64,000 nt of DNA from Microcaldota archaeon. Its GTDB lineage: Archaea > Micrarchaeota > Micrarchaeia > Micrarchaeales > Micrarchaeaceae. Position numbers and translations under genes: made by a program. Below, one piece after another: positions 55,514-62,647 of this stretch; the first letter of the stretch is position 1, and each line of letters begins with the position of its first letter. The notes under the pieces were generated by a model. The model was not told the origin of the DNA, did not search any database, and saw nothing but the letters and a program-made list of their open reading frames with translations. The stretch is taken from contig JAJYEJ010000001.1 of NCBI GenBank assembly GCA_021785805.1, positions 1 through 64,000 on the forward strand. Direction: 5' to 3'.

Positions 55514-56446
55514 TTATTGCGTGCCGGCCGGTTGTGGATTATGGTCATGGTTGTGGCTGTTTGATGGAGCCGCAAGCATCTCCTCTATATCAGGCATCCT
55601 CCTGTACTTGATCCTGCGGTAGGCATTCATTATCCTGGACTTTATCTTTCCTATAAGCGAGGTGCTGACTATCTCGTACCTTACGAATATCAGGTTCTGC
55701 AATCGTTTGAGGTCATTCGCCCAATCCAGCAGTTTCTCTCCGCTATGAAGAAGCCTTCTTTTTGCGGTCGCCTGGACCGTCGCTCTCTTGATGTTGTTTT
55801 TCTCTTCAAGAAGGCCCGGAAGCGAGAACCCGAAAGATGCAAGTGTCACAATCGGTATCACCTTTGACGCCAGGTTAAGCGTACTTGACGGAATGACCGA
55901 CAGGCCCTCGAGAGAGATATCGACGAACTCCGATGCCATGCCGGCGGTCAATATCGTAAAGCTCAACAGGGACTTCGCCCTGCTTGCGGAGATTTCGGCG
56001 AGCACCTCGTTGGTCAGGAGCTGGTCCTTTGCCACCTTATGGAACGCGGCGAACTGGTCATTGTCTGCTTCGAGCTCCTTCCTTCTCCTGTCTATGTAGC
56101 TACTGTACTTCGCCTTGTCCGCAGGGGAAAGATCCGACAATGACACCTCGTCTTCTATGGCATCAAGGACTGCAAGCTCTTTCTCCACCCCCAATTTACG
56201 GTATATCCTCAACACACCGTATCTGCCTACCCTGTCCTCTTGATCCCTGAGGTCGCCCCTTAGGCCTATCTGTGAGGAGCGTGCAACACCGGATATCCTG
56301 GCGGTATCAGCCTTCACCGCGCCAACGGTCTTCCAGAATTCCGATTCGAAAGCCTCTGGACCTAGCCTGTCCGGATTAGGCATGACGAGCTCTCTGTTAC
56401 CCACCACGACCGTAGTTACTTTCTCCCTTCTCCTAGCCACATACAT
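55514..56446 (-). CDS. Hypothetical protein with a hydrophobic central pair of helices
   Basis: 310 residues. The N-terminal half is charged and helical (YSSYIDRRRKELEADNDQFAAF); ~165-220 contains two hydrophobic stretches (SLLSFTILTAGMASEF; VIPIVTLASFGFSLPGLL) that may span the membrane; the C-terminus is basic, ending in a His-rich tail. No family recognised. Confidence 0.65.
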   Translation of the reverse strand: MYVARRREKVTTVVVGNRELVMPNPDRLGPEAFESEFWKTVGAVKADTARISGVARSSQIGLRGDLRDQEDRVGRYGVLRIYRKLGVEKELAVLDAIEDEVSLSDLSPADKAKYSSYIDRRRKELEADNDQFAAFHKVAKDQLLTNEVLAEISASRAKSLLSFTILTAGMASEFVDISLEGLSVIPSSTLNLASKVIPIVTLASFGFSLPGLLEEKNNIKRATVQATAKRRLLHSGEKLLDWANDLKRLQNLIFVRYEIVSTSLIGKIKSRIMNAYRRIKYRRMPDIEEMLAAPSNSHNHDHNPQPAGTQ

Positions 56447-56486
56447 AAGTATCGTAATCGATGGTATATGTCCTGATATTTAAGCG

Positions 56487-56822
56487 TTGTTTTACGACTT
56501 CGTCTGCCTTTCTAAACTAGACTGTTCTGGCGAAACCCTTGGGACATTGCCGCACGAGGCCGACAGGTTCGCCACTATTGTGGAAGACGAGCCGATAGGG
56601 AAGGCGCTTTTCAATGAGAGCCAGCTTGAGGCTACGCTTGCCGCGCTTGTCGCAGAGGTAGTGGAGATGAAGTCTCTAACCAATATGGACCTGGCCCAGA
56701 TGAACTGGACGCCTTATGAGCAGATGACGCAGGTGGTGGAGCTGCCGGACGTCGAATCTCGCGTATATGCAAGAGCCGTTAAGGAGACCCGGTCTGCACA
56801 TGGGCTCGGCATCTGCACATAG
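56487..56822 (+). CDS. Hypothetical protein next to the integration site
   Basis: 111 residues, opening at TTG 56487 after an A/T-rich box at ~56476. Acidic; the helical stretch QLEATLAALVAEVVEMKSL looks real and codon use is like the host's. It is the last host gene left of the inserted element. Start uncertain, family unknown. Confidence 0.5.
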   Translation: MFYDFVCLSKLDCSGETLGTLPHEADRFATIVEDEPIGKALFNESQLEATLAALVAEVVEMKSLTNMDLAQMNWTPYEQMTQVVELPDVESRVYARAVKETRSAHGLGICT

Positions 56823-56858
56823 AAAGGAACAGTAATGATTGGCTTTCCCATAAGCACA

Positions 56859-56893
56859 AGGCGGGCCCGGCGGGATTTGAACCCGCGACCTAC
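56859..56893. repeat. attL: 35-bp copy of the tRNA-Arg 3' end
   Basis: Identical to 61849-61883. On the minus strand it encodes T-arm and acceptor sequence and, in the integrase frame, VGRGFKSRRAR plus two bases of the next codon. Confidence 0.9.
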
Positions 56894-56944
56894 TGAAGCA
56901 CTAGAATTTACGCCGTAAATTCCCAAACTAGTAAAATCCTGCAT
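56859..56944 (-). pseudogene. Integrase N-terminal part, int(N)
   Basis: ATG 56944 has GAGGGTG a few bases upstream. It encodes MQDFTSLGIYGVNSSAS and then runs in frame into the att repeat (VGRGFKSRRARL). In the circular element this frame continues from the att site straight into the C-terminal part at 61848, restoring an integrase of ~299 residues. In the integrated form the frame continues into host DNA instead. A TTG at 56977 would add 11 residues. Confidence 0.8.
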
Positions 56945-56957
56945 TTTACGCACCCTC

Positions 56958-56975
56958 AATCGAACCCGACATTCC
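56958..56975. repeat. 18-bp repeat, left copy
   Basis: AATCGAACCCGACATTCC, also at 61817-61834 in the same orientation. In the circle the two copies flank the attachment core, so they could be arm-type sites for the integrase. Confidence 0.6.
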
Positions 56976-57005
56976 AAGCAGAATATGAAAACTGAACCTT
57001 AAATA

Positions 57006-57737
57006 TCAAGCGGGTTCAGTTTTGGTGGCCTGCTTCGTCTCATTTTGGTTTTTGAATTGTTGCCTGGCTTCTTTTGGAACTTTTGGCCAGTGGAGTTTTT
57101 CTAAAATGTGGCTCGCTTTCGCTTTAAAAATCGGATTCAAGTCAAAGTCTTGTTTTGTCGCCAAAATTCCTAGCGTCGTGCAGAAGAATACAACGATATT
57201 TGCCCCATGTTCTTTTAATAGGTCAAATACTACCTGCGTAGTGGCCCCACTAGTCGTTGCATTGTCAAAAACAAGAATATTTTTGCCTGTGAGCTCTCTA
57301 GTAACGTCTAAAGAGTCTTTAATGTTTAGAATCCTCTCTTCCTTTGTTTTAATCCCATGCTGCGCCGCTGTAGTCCGTATGCGTTTTATTGTGTTCGTAT
57401 CTACAGGCACATGAGTTTTTTCGCCAAATGTTGTAGCGAGCGAAATCATATTTTGATTGATTGTGTCCTTTTCATGTTTCGGTATCACACAGATAAGGTC
57501 AAAACTTATGTCATCTTTGAATCGTTCAACATAGAGGTTATAAAAACGATTTAAAAAATAGTCTGAATCATTTCCGTATTTGTAGAAGTACACCGCTCTT
57601 TTGGTGAAAGGATCATCTACTGTACTCTTTGGCACATGGTGCCCAAGTCCAAAAACAGGAACAACTTTGTTGCAGTGCTTACATTTTTGGCCTCTGTAGT
57701 ACGAGTATTCGTATCCGGGTTCTATCTTGTTCATCAT
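57006..57737 (-). CDS. ComF-like phosphoribosyltransferase (ShosT-like)
   Basis: 243 residues. A CKHC pair at ~19-22, with cysteines and histidines near it, suggests a small zinc knuckle. The PRPP-binding loop is LVFDNATTSGATT (~155-167), the type I phosphoribosyltransferase signature. Divergent from the DprA homologue. As I recall, the ShosTA defence toxin-antitoxin pairs a phosphoribosyltransferase toxin with a DprA-like antitoxin, which fits the neighbours and the mobile setting. A salvage enzyme is the other reading. ATG 57737 has TAGGTAGGG before it. Confidence 0.75.
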   Translation of the reverse strand: MMNKIEPGYEYSYYRGQKCKHCNKVVPVFGLGHHVPKSTVDDPFTKRAVYFYKYGNDSDYFLNRFYNLYVERFKDDISFDLICVIPKHEKDTINQNMISLATTFGEKTHVPVDTNTIKRIRTTAAQHGIKTKEERILNIKDSLDVTRELTGKNILVFDNATTSGATTQVVFDLLKEHGANIVVFFCTTLGILATKQDFDLNPIFKAKASHILEKLHWPKVPKEARQQFKNQNETKQATKTEPA

Positions 57738-57814
57738 CCCTACCTACTATACATCTTTTTTGGTCGCCCATCATCCTCGCCTATCGCCTTCTACTTAATG
57801 CTTAGGGGAACAAG

Positions 57815-57822
57815 TATTTAAA
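57815..57822 (+). promoter_or_regulatory. TATA-like box for the DprA gene
   Basis: TATTTAAA, predicted start ~57844, inside the first of two palindromes. Confidence 0.4.
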
Positions 57823-57833
57823 GATTTCCTTCT

Positions 57834-57866
57834 ACAATATATTGTGTTTTATGCAATATATTGCAT
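57834..57866. promoter_or_regulatory. Tandem palindromes, probable operator
   Basis: ACAATATATTGT (57834-57845) and ATGCAATATATTGCAT (57851-57866) share the core CAATATATTG, spaced 19 bp centre to centre, about two helical turns. They lie between the divergent genes over the predicted dprA start site, suggesting binding of a dimeric repressor. Confidence 0.6.
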
Positions 57867-57903
57867 TCATGTGTTTAGGTGAATTTGGTGTTGGTGTTGG
57901 CTT

Positions 57904-58821
57904 GTGGGCGTAGCGTGGGAACTATCTGACGAAGAACTCGTTAAATGGCTTAAACTAACCGTTGTCAAAAGTGGCCTTGGCCCGGTTAGAATTCAGAAGC
58001 TTTTTACAACCTTTAAAAATCTAAGCGGCATTTACAACGCAACAAGAGCAGAGTTACTTGATAGCAGGATAGTTAACGAAAAGATAGTTGACAGTTTCGA
58101 AAAGCTAAAATCTGCGAATGATAGTAATTTTTACCAGCTAATCGAAACGTGCCGTGAAAATAACTTTAAGGTTTTTACCTATATAAATAAAGATTATCCG
58201 GAAAAGCTCAAAAATATCCCATCGCCGCCGCTGACCTTATATCTTTCAGGCGACGAAAAAATAATCAGCAGTTTCCCATCAATTGGGATAGTAGGGACGC
58301 GTGAACCATCCAAACAGGCAAGAGATTTGGCCTACAGCTATAGCAAATCGCTCAGTGATCGTAATATAACCGTAATTAGTGGAGGAGCAATAGGGATTGA
58401 TACTGCTGCGCATTTTGGTGTTTTAGACTCTAAATATAAGAAAACAATATGTATTCTAGCATCTGGATTTTTACAGCCTTATCCGCCAGAAAACAAAGAA
58501 CTTTTTAAAAATATAGTTGAAGCGGGGGGATTACTTATAAGTGAGAATTCACCAAATTTCCCTGGCACTAAAATATCATTAGTTCAAAGGAACAGAATAA
58601 CTTCTGGTTTGGCTGACGCTATCTTCATAGTTGCTGCAAAGGGGACTGGAGGTGGGCTAGAGCAAGTCAAAATAGCAAGTAAACAGCGCAAACCAATCTT
58701 CTGCACAAAACTTAATCCTGACATAATACCGAATGAAGGAATAAAGATAGCCATAGAGCAATACAAAGCCATAGAAGTAGAAAATGTTGATCAGCTGGTA
58801 AACTACATACACTCTGACTGA
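57904..58821 (+). CDS. dprA: DprA/Smf-family protein (ShosA-like)
   Basis: 305 residues. An N-terminal helix-hairpin-helix-like region (VKSGLGPVRIQKLF) precedes the Rossmann domain: GIVGTREPS (~128-136), SGGAIGIDTAAH (~159-170), ILASGF and RNRITSGLADAIFIV. DprA binds single-stranded DNA and RecA in bacteria; in ShosTA-type modules a DprA-like protein serves as antitoxin. GTG 57904 is the first start after an in-frame stop, with no close ribosome site. AT-rich codons unlike the host's. Confidence 0.88.
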   Translation: MGVAWELSDEELVKWLKLTVVKSGLGPVRIQKLFTTFKNLSGIYNATRAELLDSRIVNEKIVDSFEKLKSANDSNFYQLIETCRENNFKVFTYINKDYPEKLKNIPSPPLTLYLSGDEKIISSFPSIGIVGTREPSKQARDLAYSYSKSLSDRNITVISGGAIGIDTAAHFGVLDSKYKKTICILASGFLQPYPPENKELFKNIVEAGGLLISENSPNFPGTKISLVQRNRITSGLADAIFIVAAKGTGGGLEQVKIASKQRKPIFCTKLNPDIIPNEGIKIAIEQYKAIEVENVDQLVNYIHSD

Positions 58822-58822
58822 T

Positions 58823-58870
58823 GACTGCACAAAACCTCCGACGGAAGCCAAAAATGTCATATTTTTGTCG
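58823..58870. repeat. Hairpin repeat, unit 1
   Basis: A ~47-bp unit also found at 58956-59002 (133 bp on). Its sequence with flanks (58826-58883) forms a long imperfect hairpin: TGCACAA...CCTC...GACG...CAAAAAT pairs with the mirrored arm ending TTGTGCA. Confidence 0.65.
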
Positions 58871-58955
58871 TCGAGGTTGTGCACACAAGGTAAACCACTG
58901 CGCAGCTGGCTGCACTGCACTTACTGCACTCAAACCTTGTTAGAAAAGCCGGTCT

Positions 58956-59002
58956 GACTGCAGTAAAACTCCGTCGAAGCCAAAAAATACCCGATTTTTG
59001 TC
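58956..59002. repeat. Hairpin repeat, unit 2
   Basis: Second copy of the unit at 58823; it forms CTCCGTCGA (58969-58977) / TCGACGGAG (59001-59009) with inner A/T pairing. Base changes between units are partly compensatory, keeping the stem. Confidence 0.65.
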
Positions 59003-59255
59003 GACGGAGCACTGACAACAAGGGAAACGAATGCAGTTTCCGTGTGCAGTCAGTCAGTTCCTCGCCTGCTCCGCAGGCTCGTCCCGTCGCTTTTGCCCCG
59101 CCTGAAAGCGACCCAAGCTTCTTGATGAAACTTCTTTCCAAGAAATTTCCATGGGTGCCCTTAAACTGCTAGTTGGCTAGCTTAAACGAGCGTTGGCGAG
59201 AACGGAACCGCCCCTCACGTTGGTGAGGGCTGCGGTGGAGTAAAGGGCAGAGATT

Positions 59256-61010
59256 TTATGTTAAAATAGAGAGAAAAGCAGCAATTACGGTTCTTTTTCT
59301 TTCTGTTATGAATGTTGTAAAATCATCATTCAAAAGAGCATCGAAGGCAGAAGACGATATAAGATGAGTCTCTAACCTATCACGCATTTGTCTTTCTGTG
59401 AGCCCAAATTCACGCATAATCTCATTAATGTATTGTGATGGTTTCTTTGCTCGGATGTAATTTCTGTTTGTGTCAGCATCCAGCAGTGTCATATTAAGGA
59501 TTGAATTGATTTGGTCATCAGATGCTCCGAACTCTCGCGCTCTGGACTCTGGGAAAATATGATGTGCATCTATTGTGTTAAATGTCGTTATTGTATTCTG
59601 CACAAAATCTCGACCGCCTTTTAAGGCTATTAGACATAGGATGCCTTTGTAGAGTGCATCGGATCCAGTAACTAATTGTTCTAAAGTAATCACGTTGGGA
59701 TTCGCTAGATTCGCTTTAGCCTCTATAACAACTTGTGGGAGACTGCTGTTATCGGTAAACCATCTATTAACTGCGTTATAATCGATATATGTTTGTGTAT
59801 CTGTTGAGCCTGCGTATGCATGTGTTATTATTGCCGACCAGTACCATTTTATAATCTTTTTGTTCATTTCAGCTCTTGCTCTTCCTTTTGCTTTGGAGAA
59901 AAGAGCCGCTAGTATCGGTAATGATTGCCTAAACGGAACAAGATTTCTAGTTAGAACACCAAACCCGTCATTAACGCTACGGGTTTCTTTCAACATTTTG
60001 AGCATAGACTCAGTGTCTCCTACTGCTGCAGTCCAGTCAGTTTCAAATTTTCTTGAAGATAAATCAAGAAGTTCATCACTTTTAACGGGCTTGCCTCTTT
60101 TAAGAGCTAAAGTTTGAACAATGTACAATGGAAACCTATCATTTCCTTCGCTAAATTCCTTTATCAGAGCATTGTTCCTAGCAGAAGTCTTCCATAATTC
60201 GCGAGGTTTTATATTATGTTTTATCATACGAGCGTTTAACAAATCAAACGTCGTCAGATCAAGTCCCATAGTATTGAGTTTCTCAAATATTTTTGCAACA
60301 TTACCTATGCTGATTTCGGAAGGTAGTTTTATTATGGGAATTTCGAAATCTTTGAGCAGAAACTCAAGATGTTTCGAAACAGAATCAGAAAGCTTGTTTG
60401 CGTTTTCAGGAGTAGAATGTTCTACCGTCTTTAAAAATGCTTCGAAATCATAACACCATCGACTTACTGTTTCCAGTTCTTTGAGTGGGAATGTTCGTGT
60501 AGCAAATTGATTTTGTTTGTCATTAAGATTTTTTCTTGTTATCTCATCATCAGTATAAGAAACAACTAATTTTTCATCCTCTACCTTTGCTTTTCCATCG
60601 AGTTTTAACATTTCTTTAATGTCGATAAAGAACCTTATCGGTTTTTTCATGCCCCATAACGGTATGTTCGGAGCTTTTATAACATAATAAAGTGCCGATA
60701 CTCTTTGCTGTCCATCTAAAATCAAATATCTTGGGTTTGTTGGCAATCGCGTTCCATATATTGGTCCGAAGGCCATATCAGTAGTTCTATCAATAGACCA
60801 GAATAACAAAGAACCAATATAGTAGCCTCGTAGCATTGAGACTAGAAGGTCAGTAACATTAGATCTTCGCCACTCAAATTCTCTTTGAAATTCAGGAATG
60901 CCCAAATCATCGTTTTCTATATAAGCCAGAATGTCTTTGACTCTTTTTTTCTCGGGTTCTTCCAATCTCATTAATGTACTTGGTGTTATTCCTGGCATAT
61001 AGACCGCCAC
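59256..61010 (-). CDS. DUF262-HNH nuclease (GmrSD-like)
   Basis: 584 residues. The DUF262/ParB-like N-terminal domain has IPEFQREFEW (~38-47) and LILDGQQRVSAL (~96-107), the nucleotide-dependent GmrS part. The C-terminal DUF1524-like HNH domain has DAHHIFPESRAREFG (~481) and NMTLLDADTNR. Fused GmrSD proteins cut modified phage DNA (type IV restriction). Located next to int. A/T-rich codons. Specificity cannot be read from sequence. Confidence 0.88.
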   Translation of the reverse strand: MAVYMPGITPSTLMRLEEPEKKRVKDILAYIENDDLGIPEFQREFEWRRSNVTDLLVSMLRGYYIGSLLFWSIDRTTDMAFGPIYGTRLPTNPRYLILDGQQRVSALYYVIKAPNIPLWGMKKPIRFFIDIKEMLKLDGKAKVEDEKLVVSYTDDEITRKNLNDKQNQFATRTFPLKELETVSRWCYDFEAFLKTVEHSTPENANKLSDSVSKHLEFLLKDFEIPIIKLPSEISIGNVAKIFEKLNTMGLDLTTFDLLNARMIKHNIKPRELWKTSARNNALIKEFSEGNDRFPLYIVQTLALKRGKPVKSDELLDLSSRKFETDWTAAVGDTESMLKMLKETRSVNDGFGVLTRNLVPFRQSLPILAALFSKAKGRARAEMNKKIIKWYWSAIITHAYAGSTDTQTYIDYNAVNRWFTDNSSLPQVVIEAKANLANPNVITLEQLVTGSDALYKGILCLIALKGGRDFVQNTITTFNTIDAHHIFPESRAREFGASDDQINSILNMTLLDADTNRNYIRAKKPSQYINEIMREFGLTERQMRDRLETHLISSSAFDALLNDDFTTFITERKRTVIAAFLSILT

Positions 61011-61034
61011 ATTTGGATAAAAATTGTGTTTTGG

Positions 61035-61883
61035 CTATTTATATGTTTCTCTAAAGTTGTTATTTGTGAATACAAATTCGATTGACCGATATAAATCCTC
61101 TTTGTCTTTAGCGATATATCGCATCGTAGTTTCCGGTTTGCAATGTCTCGCGAATCTACTCGTCAGAACTACATTACCATTCGTCGATTTAGCAAATTTA
61201 GTAACCGCATAGTGGCGCAGACTATGTGTCGTTAATCTATGTAAAGCACGTTCTTTCTTATTCGGATAACTTTCTTCTGAATAGCCGTATATTGCATTGA
61301 GTCCAGCCTTCTGTACCGTTTCTCTGAATACCTTTCTAACATAGTTCTGTTCTATGTACTGCTGTCTGTTGTGGTTATTGTCGTTCTCTTTGAAGAAGAT
61401 ATGTCCATCCGCTGCCTTTATCCCATCAGTATTCTTGTTGATAAACTCTATCGTATCTCTAAAGAGATCCACAGGTATCAACAAAGAATCCAATTTTCTT
61501 GACTTTTCGCTCATTATCGTCAGTTCCCTCTTCTCGAAGTCGATGTTGCTTACGTGCAACTTTGTGGCTTCTCCGATTCTGAGGCCCAGAAACGCCTGGA
61601 ACTTGAAAAGAAGCCTGAACTTGTCGTTCTTCACGTTTCTGAGGAAATGCTGCAGCTCCATTTCCGTAAAACCCTTGTTTATGGTTCCATACTTTGTCTC
61701 TCTCGGCCTCCTGAACCTTCTTTCATAATTTTCTCTCAAGGTCTTTCTCAGCTGCTCAATCTGCCCTTTCGAGAACTGCCTGCTTGATGCGTCTACTTGC
61801 TCTAAAACCCTTCCGAAATCGAACCCGACATTCCCTCTCTTAAGCTTTAGGCGGGCCCGGCGGGATTTGAACCCGCGACCTAC
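61035..61883 (-). CDS. int: Tyrosine integrase, C-terminal part int(C)
   Basis: 282 codons open from the att repeat to TAA/TGA-type stop at 61035. Catalytic residues are present: Arg in FLGLRIGEATKL, H-x-x-R in THSLRHYAV, R/H in SRFARHCKPETTMRY and the final Tyr. The N-terminal extension VGRGFKSRRARLKLKRG is read from tRNA sequence and the frame has no ATG or GTG before TTG 61739. The start codon is at the other end of the element (56944). In the integrated state the enzyme is probably not made, as in SSV1. Confidence 0.85.
   Translation of the reverse strand, partial: VGRGFKSRRARLKLKRGNVGFDFGRVLEQVDASSRQFSKGQIEQLRKTLRENYERRFRRPRETKYGTINKGFTEMELQHFLRNVKNDKFRLLFKFQAFLGLRIGEATKLHVSNIDFEKRELTIMSEKSRKLDSLLIPVDLFRDTIEFINKNTDGIKAADGHIFFKENDNNHNRQQYIEQNYVRKVFRETVQKAGLNAIYGYSEESYPNKKERALHRLTTHSLRHYAVTKFAKSTNGNVVLTSRFARHCKPETTMRYIAKDKEDLYRSIEFVFTNNNFRETYK
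61817..61834. repeat. 18-bp repeat, right copy
   Basis: Same as 56958-56975; here it lies inside int(C), 15 bp from the att core. Confidence 0.6.
61849..61883. repeat. attR: 35-bp repeat within intact tRNA-Arg
   Basis: Covers the tRNA from just after the anticodon stem through the acceptor end plus three bases. Identical to attL. Confidence 0.9.
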
Positions 61884-61964
61884 AGCTTTCTCCTTCTTTT
61901 GATTAAACCTTTTTCAAAAGTTCATTAGAAGGCTGCCGCTCTATCCAAGCTGAGCTACGAGCCC
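61852..61964 (-). tRNA. tRNA-Arg (TCT) with intron
   Basis: Minus strand. Acceptor GGGCTCG/CGGGCCC (one G-T pair), D arm GCTCAGCTTGGATAGAGC, anticodon stem GCAGC/GCTGT with loop CTTCTA|A. A 38-nt intron follows position 37; its AGAAGG pairs with the anticodon region CCTTCT, giving a bulge-helix-bulge for archaeal splicing. The T arm is GCGGGTTCAAATCCCGC. Its 3' part is the target of the mobile element. RtcB at 13047 would ligate the exons. Confidence 0.93.
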
Positions 61965-62105
61965 ATATGCATGACAGTATATTCATTGGCAATATATTTA
62001 TTATGCGGTGTCTGCCACTCTGGGCTTCGCACAAACATATTTATTGATAGCCGATTCTAATACCTTCAACTGTACAGTGATAGAGTGGCAAATTATTCTT
62101 TTTAG

Positions 62106-62306
62106 GTCTTCATACAGAGGGCCAAACCAGAGGCCATAGACTGGCAGAACTTCATAAATTCCGTGTTCCAGTTCGACATGGACTTTTCGCTTGAGATAGA
62201 GTTCGGTTCCGAGGTGAGCTTCCATCTCAACTCGAGAAAGGACCTTTCGCCACTTGCAACGAAGATCCTTCCTTTCGTGTTAAGGGCTGAGGATAGGAGC
62301 CCATGA
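62106..62306 (+). pseudogene. Fragment of a host gene
   Basis: A plus-strand frame of 66 codons with strongly host-like codons (ATA, AGG, AAG, GAG) encodes a soluble beta-rich stretch (FDMDFSLEIEFGSEVSFHL). A TAG precedes it and no start codon fits, so its 5' part is missing. It ends inside the truncated EamA gene. Family unknown. Confidence 0.45.
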
Positions 62307-62609
62307 ATTGCTCACTGCGGAGAATATCGCTATGTGCCCCTTCTTCGTACTCTGATAGTAAGCGACAGTCGCAAGGACTACCAAGAAGCCGGTTATCAGG
62401 CCGAGTATCCAGTCGTATGCCGATATTGGCGCTGGCTTGTACAGAAACGCGAAGAACACCACTGCTATCATCACAAGTGCGAGTATCCTTGTGAGCATGA
62501 CGGTCTCAAGGCTGCCTATCTTCCTCGATGTAAGCGGACCCCAGTATGATGTCAAGCCCCAGGCTAGCATGGATATTATGCCGTATATCAGGGCAGATGC
62601 GAAAGGCAT
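62280..62609 (-). pseudogene. Truncated EamA/DMT transporter
   Basis: 109 residues with about four membrane helices (ALIYGIISMLAWGLTSYWG; ILALVMIAVVFFAFL; WILGLITGFLVVLATVAYY). EamA transporters have ten helices in two halves, ~280-300 residues; this one ends abruptly at SWAPILSP. The 3' part overlaps the end of the fragment at 62106, as if a deletion had joined two genes. It could still be expressed as a half protein. Confidence 0.7.
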
Positions 62610-62647
62610 GAGCCTATTTATAGGCGAATATTATTAAGTTGGTGTCC

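Larger units (their letters stand above)
58822..59255. other. Structured gene-free region, candidate origin or RNA
   Basis: 434 bp between convergent genes with no credible ORF. Besides the two hairpin repeats it has GCCTGC/GCAGGC (59064-59078), GTCGCTTT/AAAGCGAC (59086-59112), a small GCTAG hairpin near 59170 and a two-part hairpin ACCGC..CCCTCAC/GTGAGGG..GCGGT (59207-59236). G+C is higher than in the flanking element genes. It could be the replication origin, a structured RNA or a bidirectional terminator. Confidence 0.55.
56859..61883. mobile_element. Integrated SSV-type element in tRNA-Arg
   Basis: About 5.0 kb bounded by 35-bp perfect direct repeats (56859-56893 and 61849-61883) that match the 3' part of tRNA-Arg. 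The right copy completes the intact tRNA and the left is a fragment. Inside: the two parts of a tyrosine integrase at the ends, a phosphoribosyltransferase, a DprA homologue, a DUF262-HNH nuclease and a structured intergenic region. The AT content is clearly higher than the host's. No capsid, conjugation or recognisable replication protein is seen. Confidence 0.9.

Noticed and set aside
56861..56977. A second tRNA gene in the left repeat
   Set aside because: Only the T arm and 3' acceptor strand are present; no matching 5' half, D arm or anticodon stem exists upstream. It is an att fragment.
57006..58821. The comF/dprA-like pair as a natural competence system
   Set aside because: No uptake channel or pilus assembly gene is nearby, and the setting on an integrated element with a restriction-like nuclease favours defence. 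Not excluded.
61035..61739. Integrase starting at TTG 61739 as a complete gene
   Set aside because: The helical sequence upstream (VLEQVDASSRQFSKGQIEQLRKT) is clearly coding and continues in frame through the att repeat, so this start would cut off real protein.
62001..62225. Minus-strand 74-residue frame right of the tRNA
   Set aside because: The opposite strand over most of it has much more host-like codons, and the minus frame has no convincing promoter or ribosome site. The plus-strand fragment is preferred.
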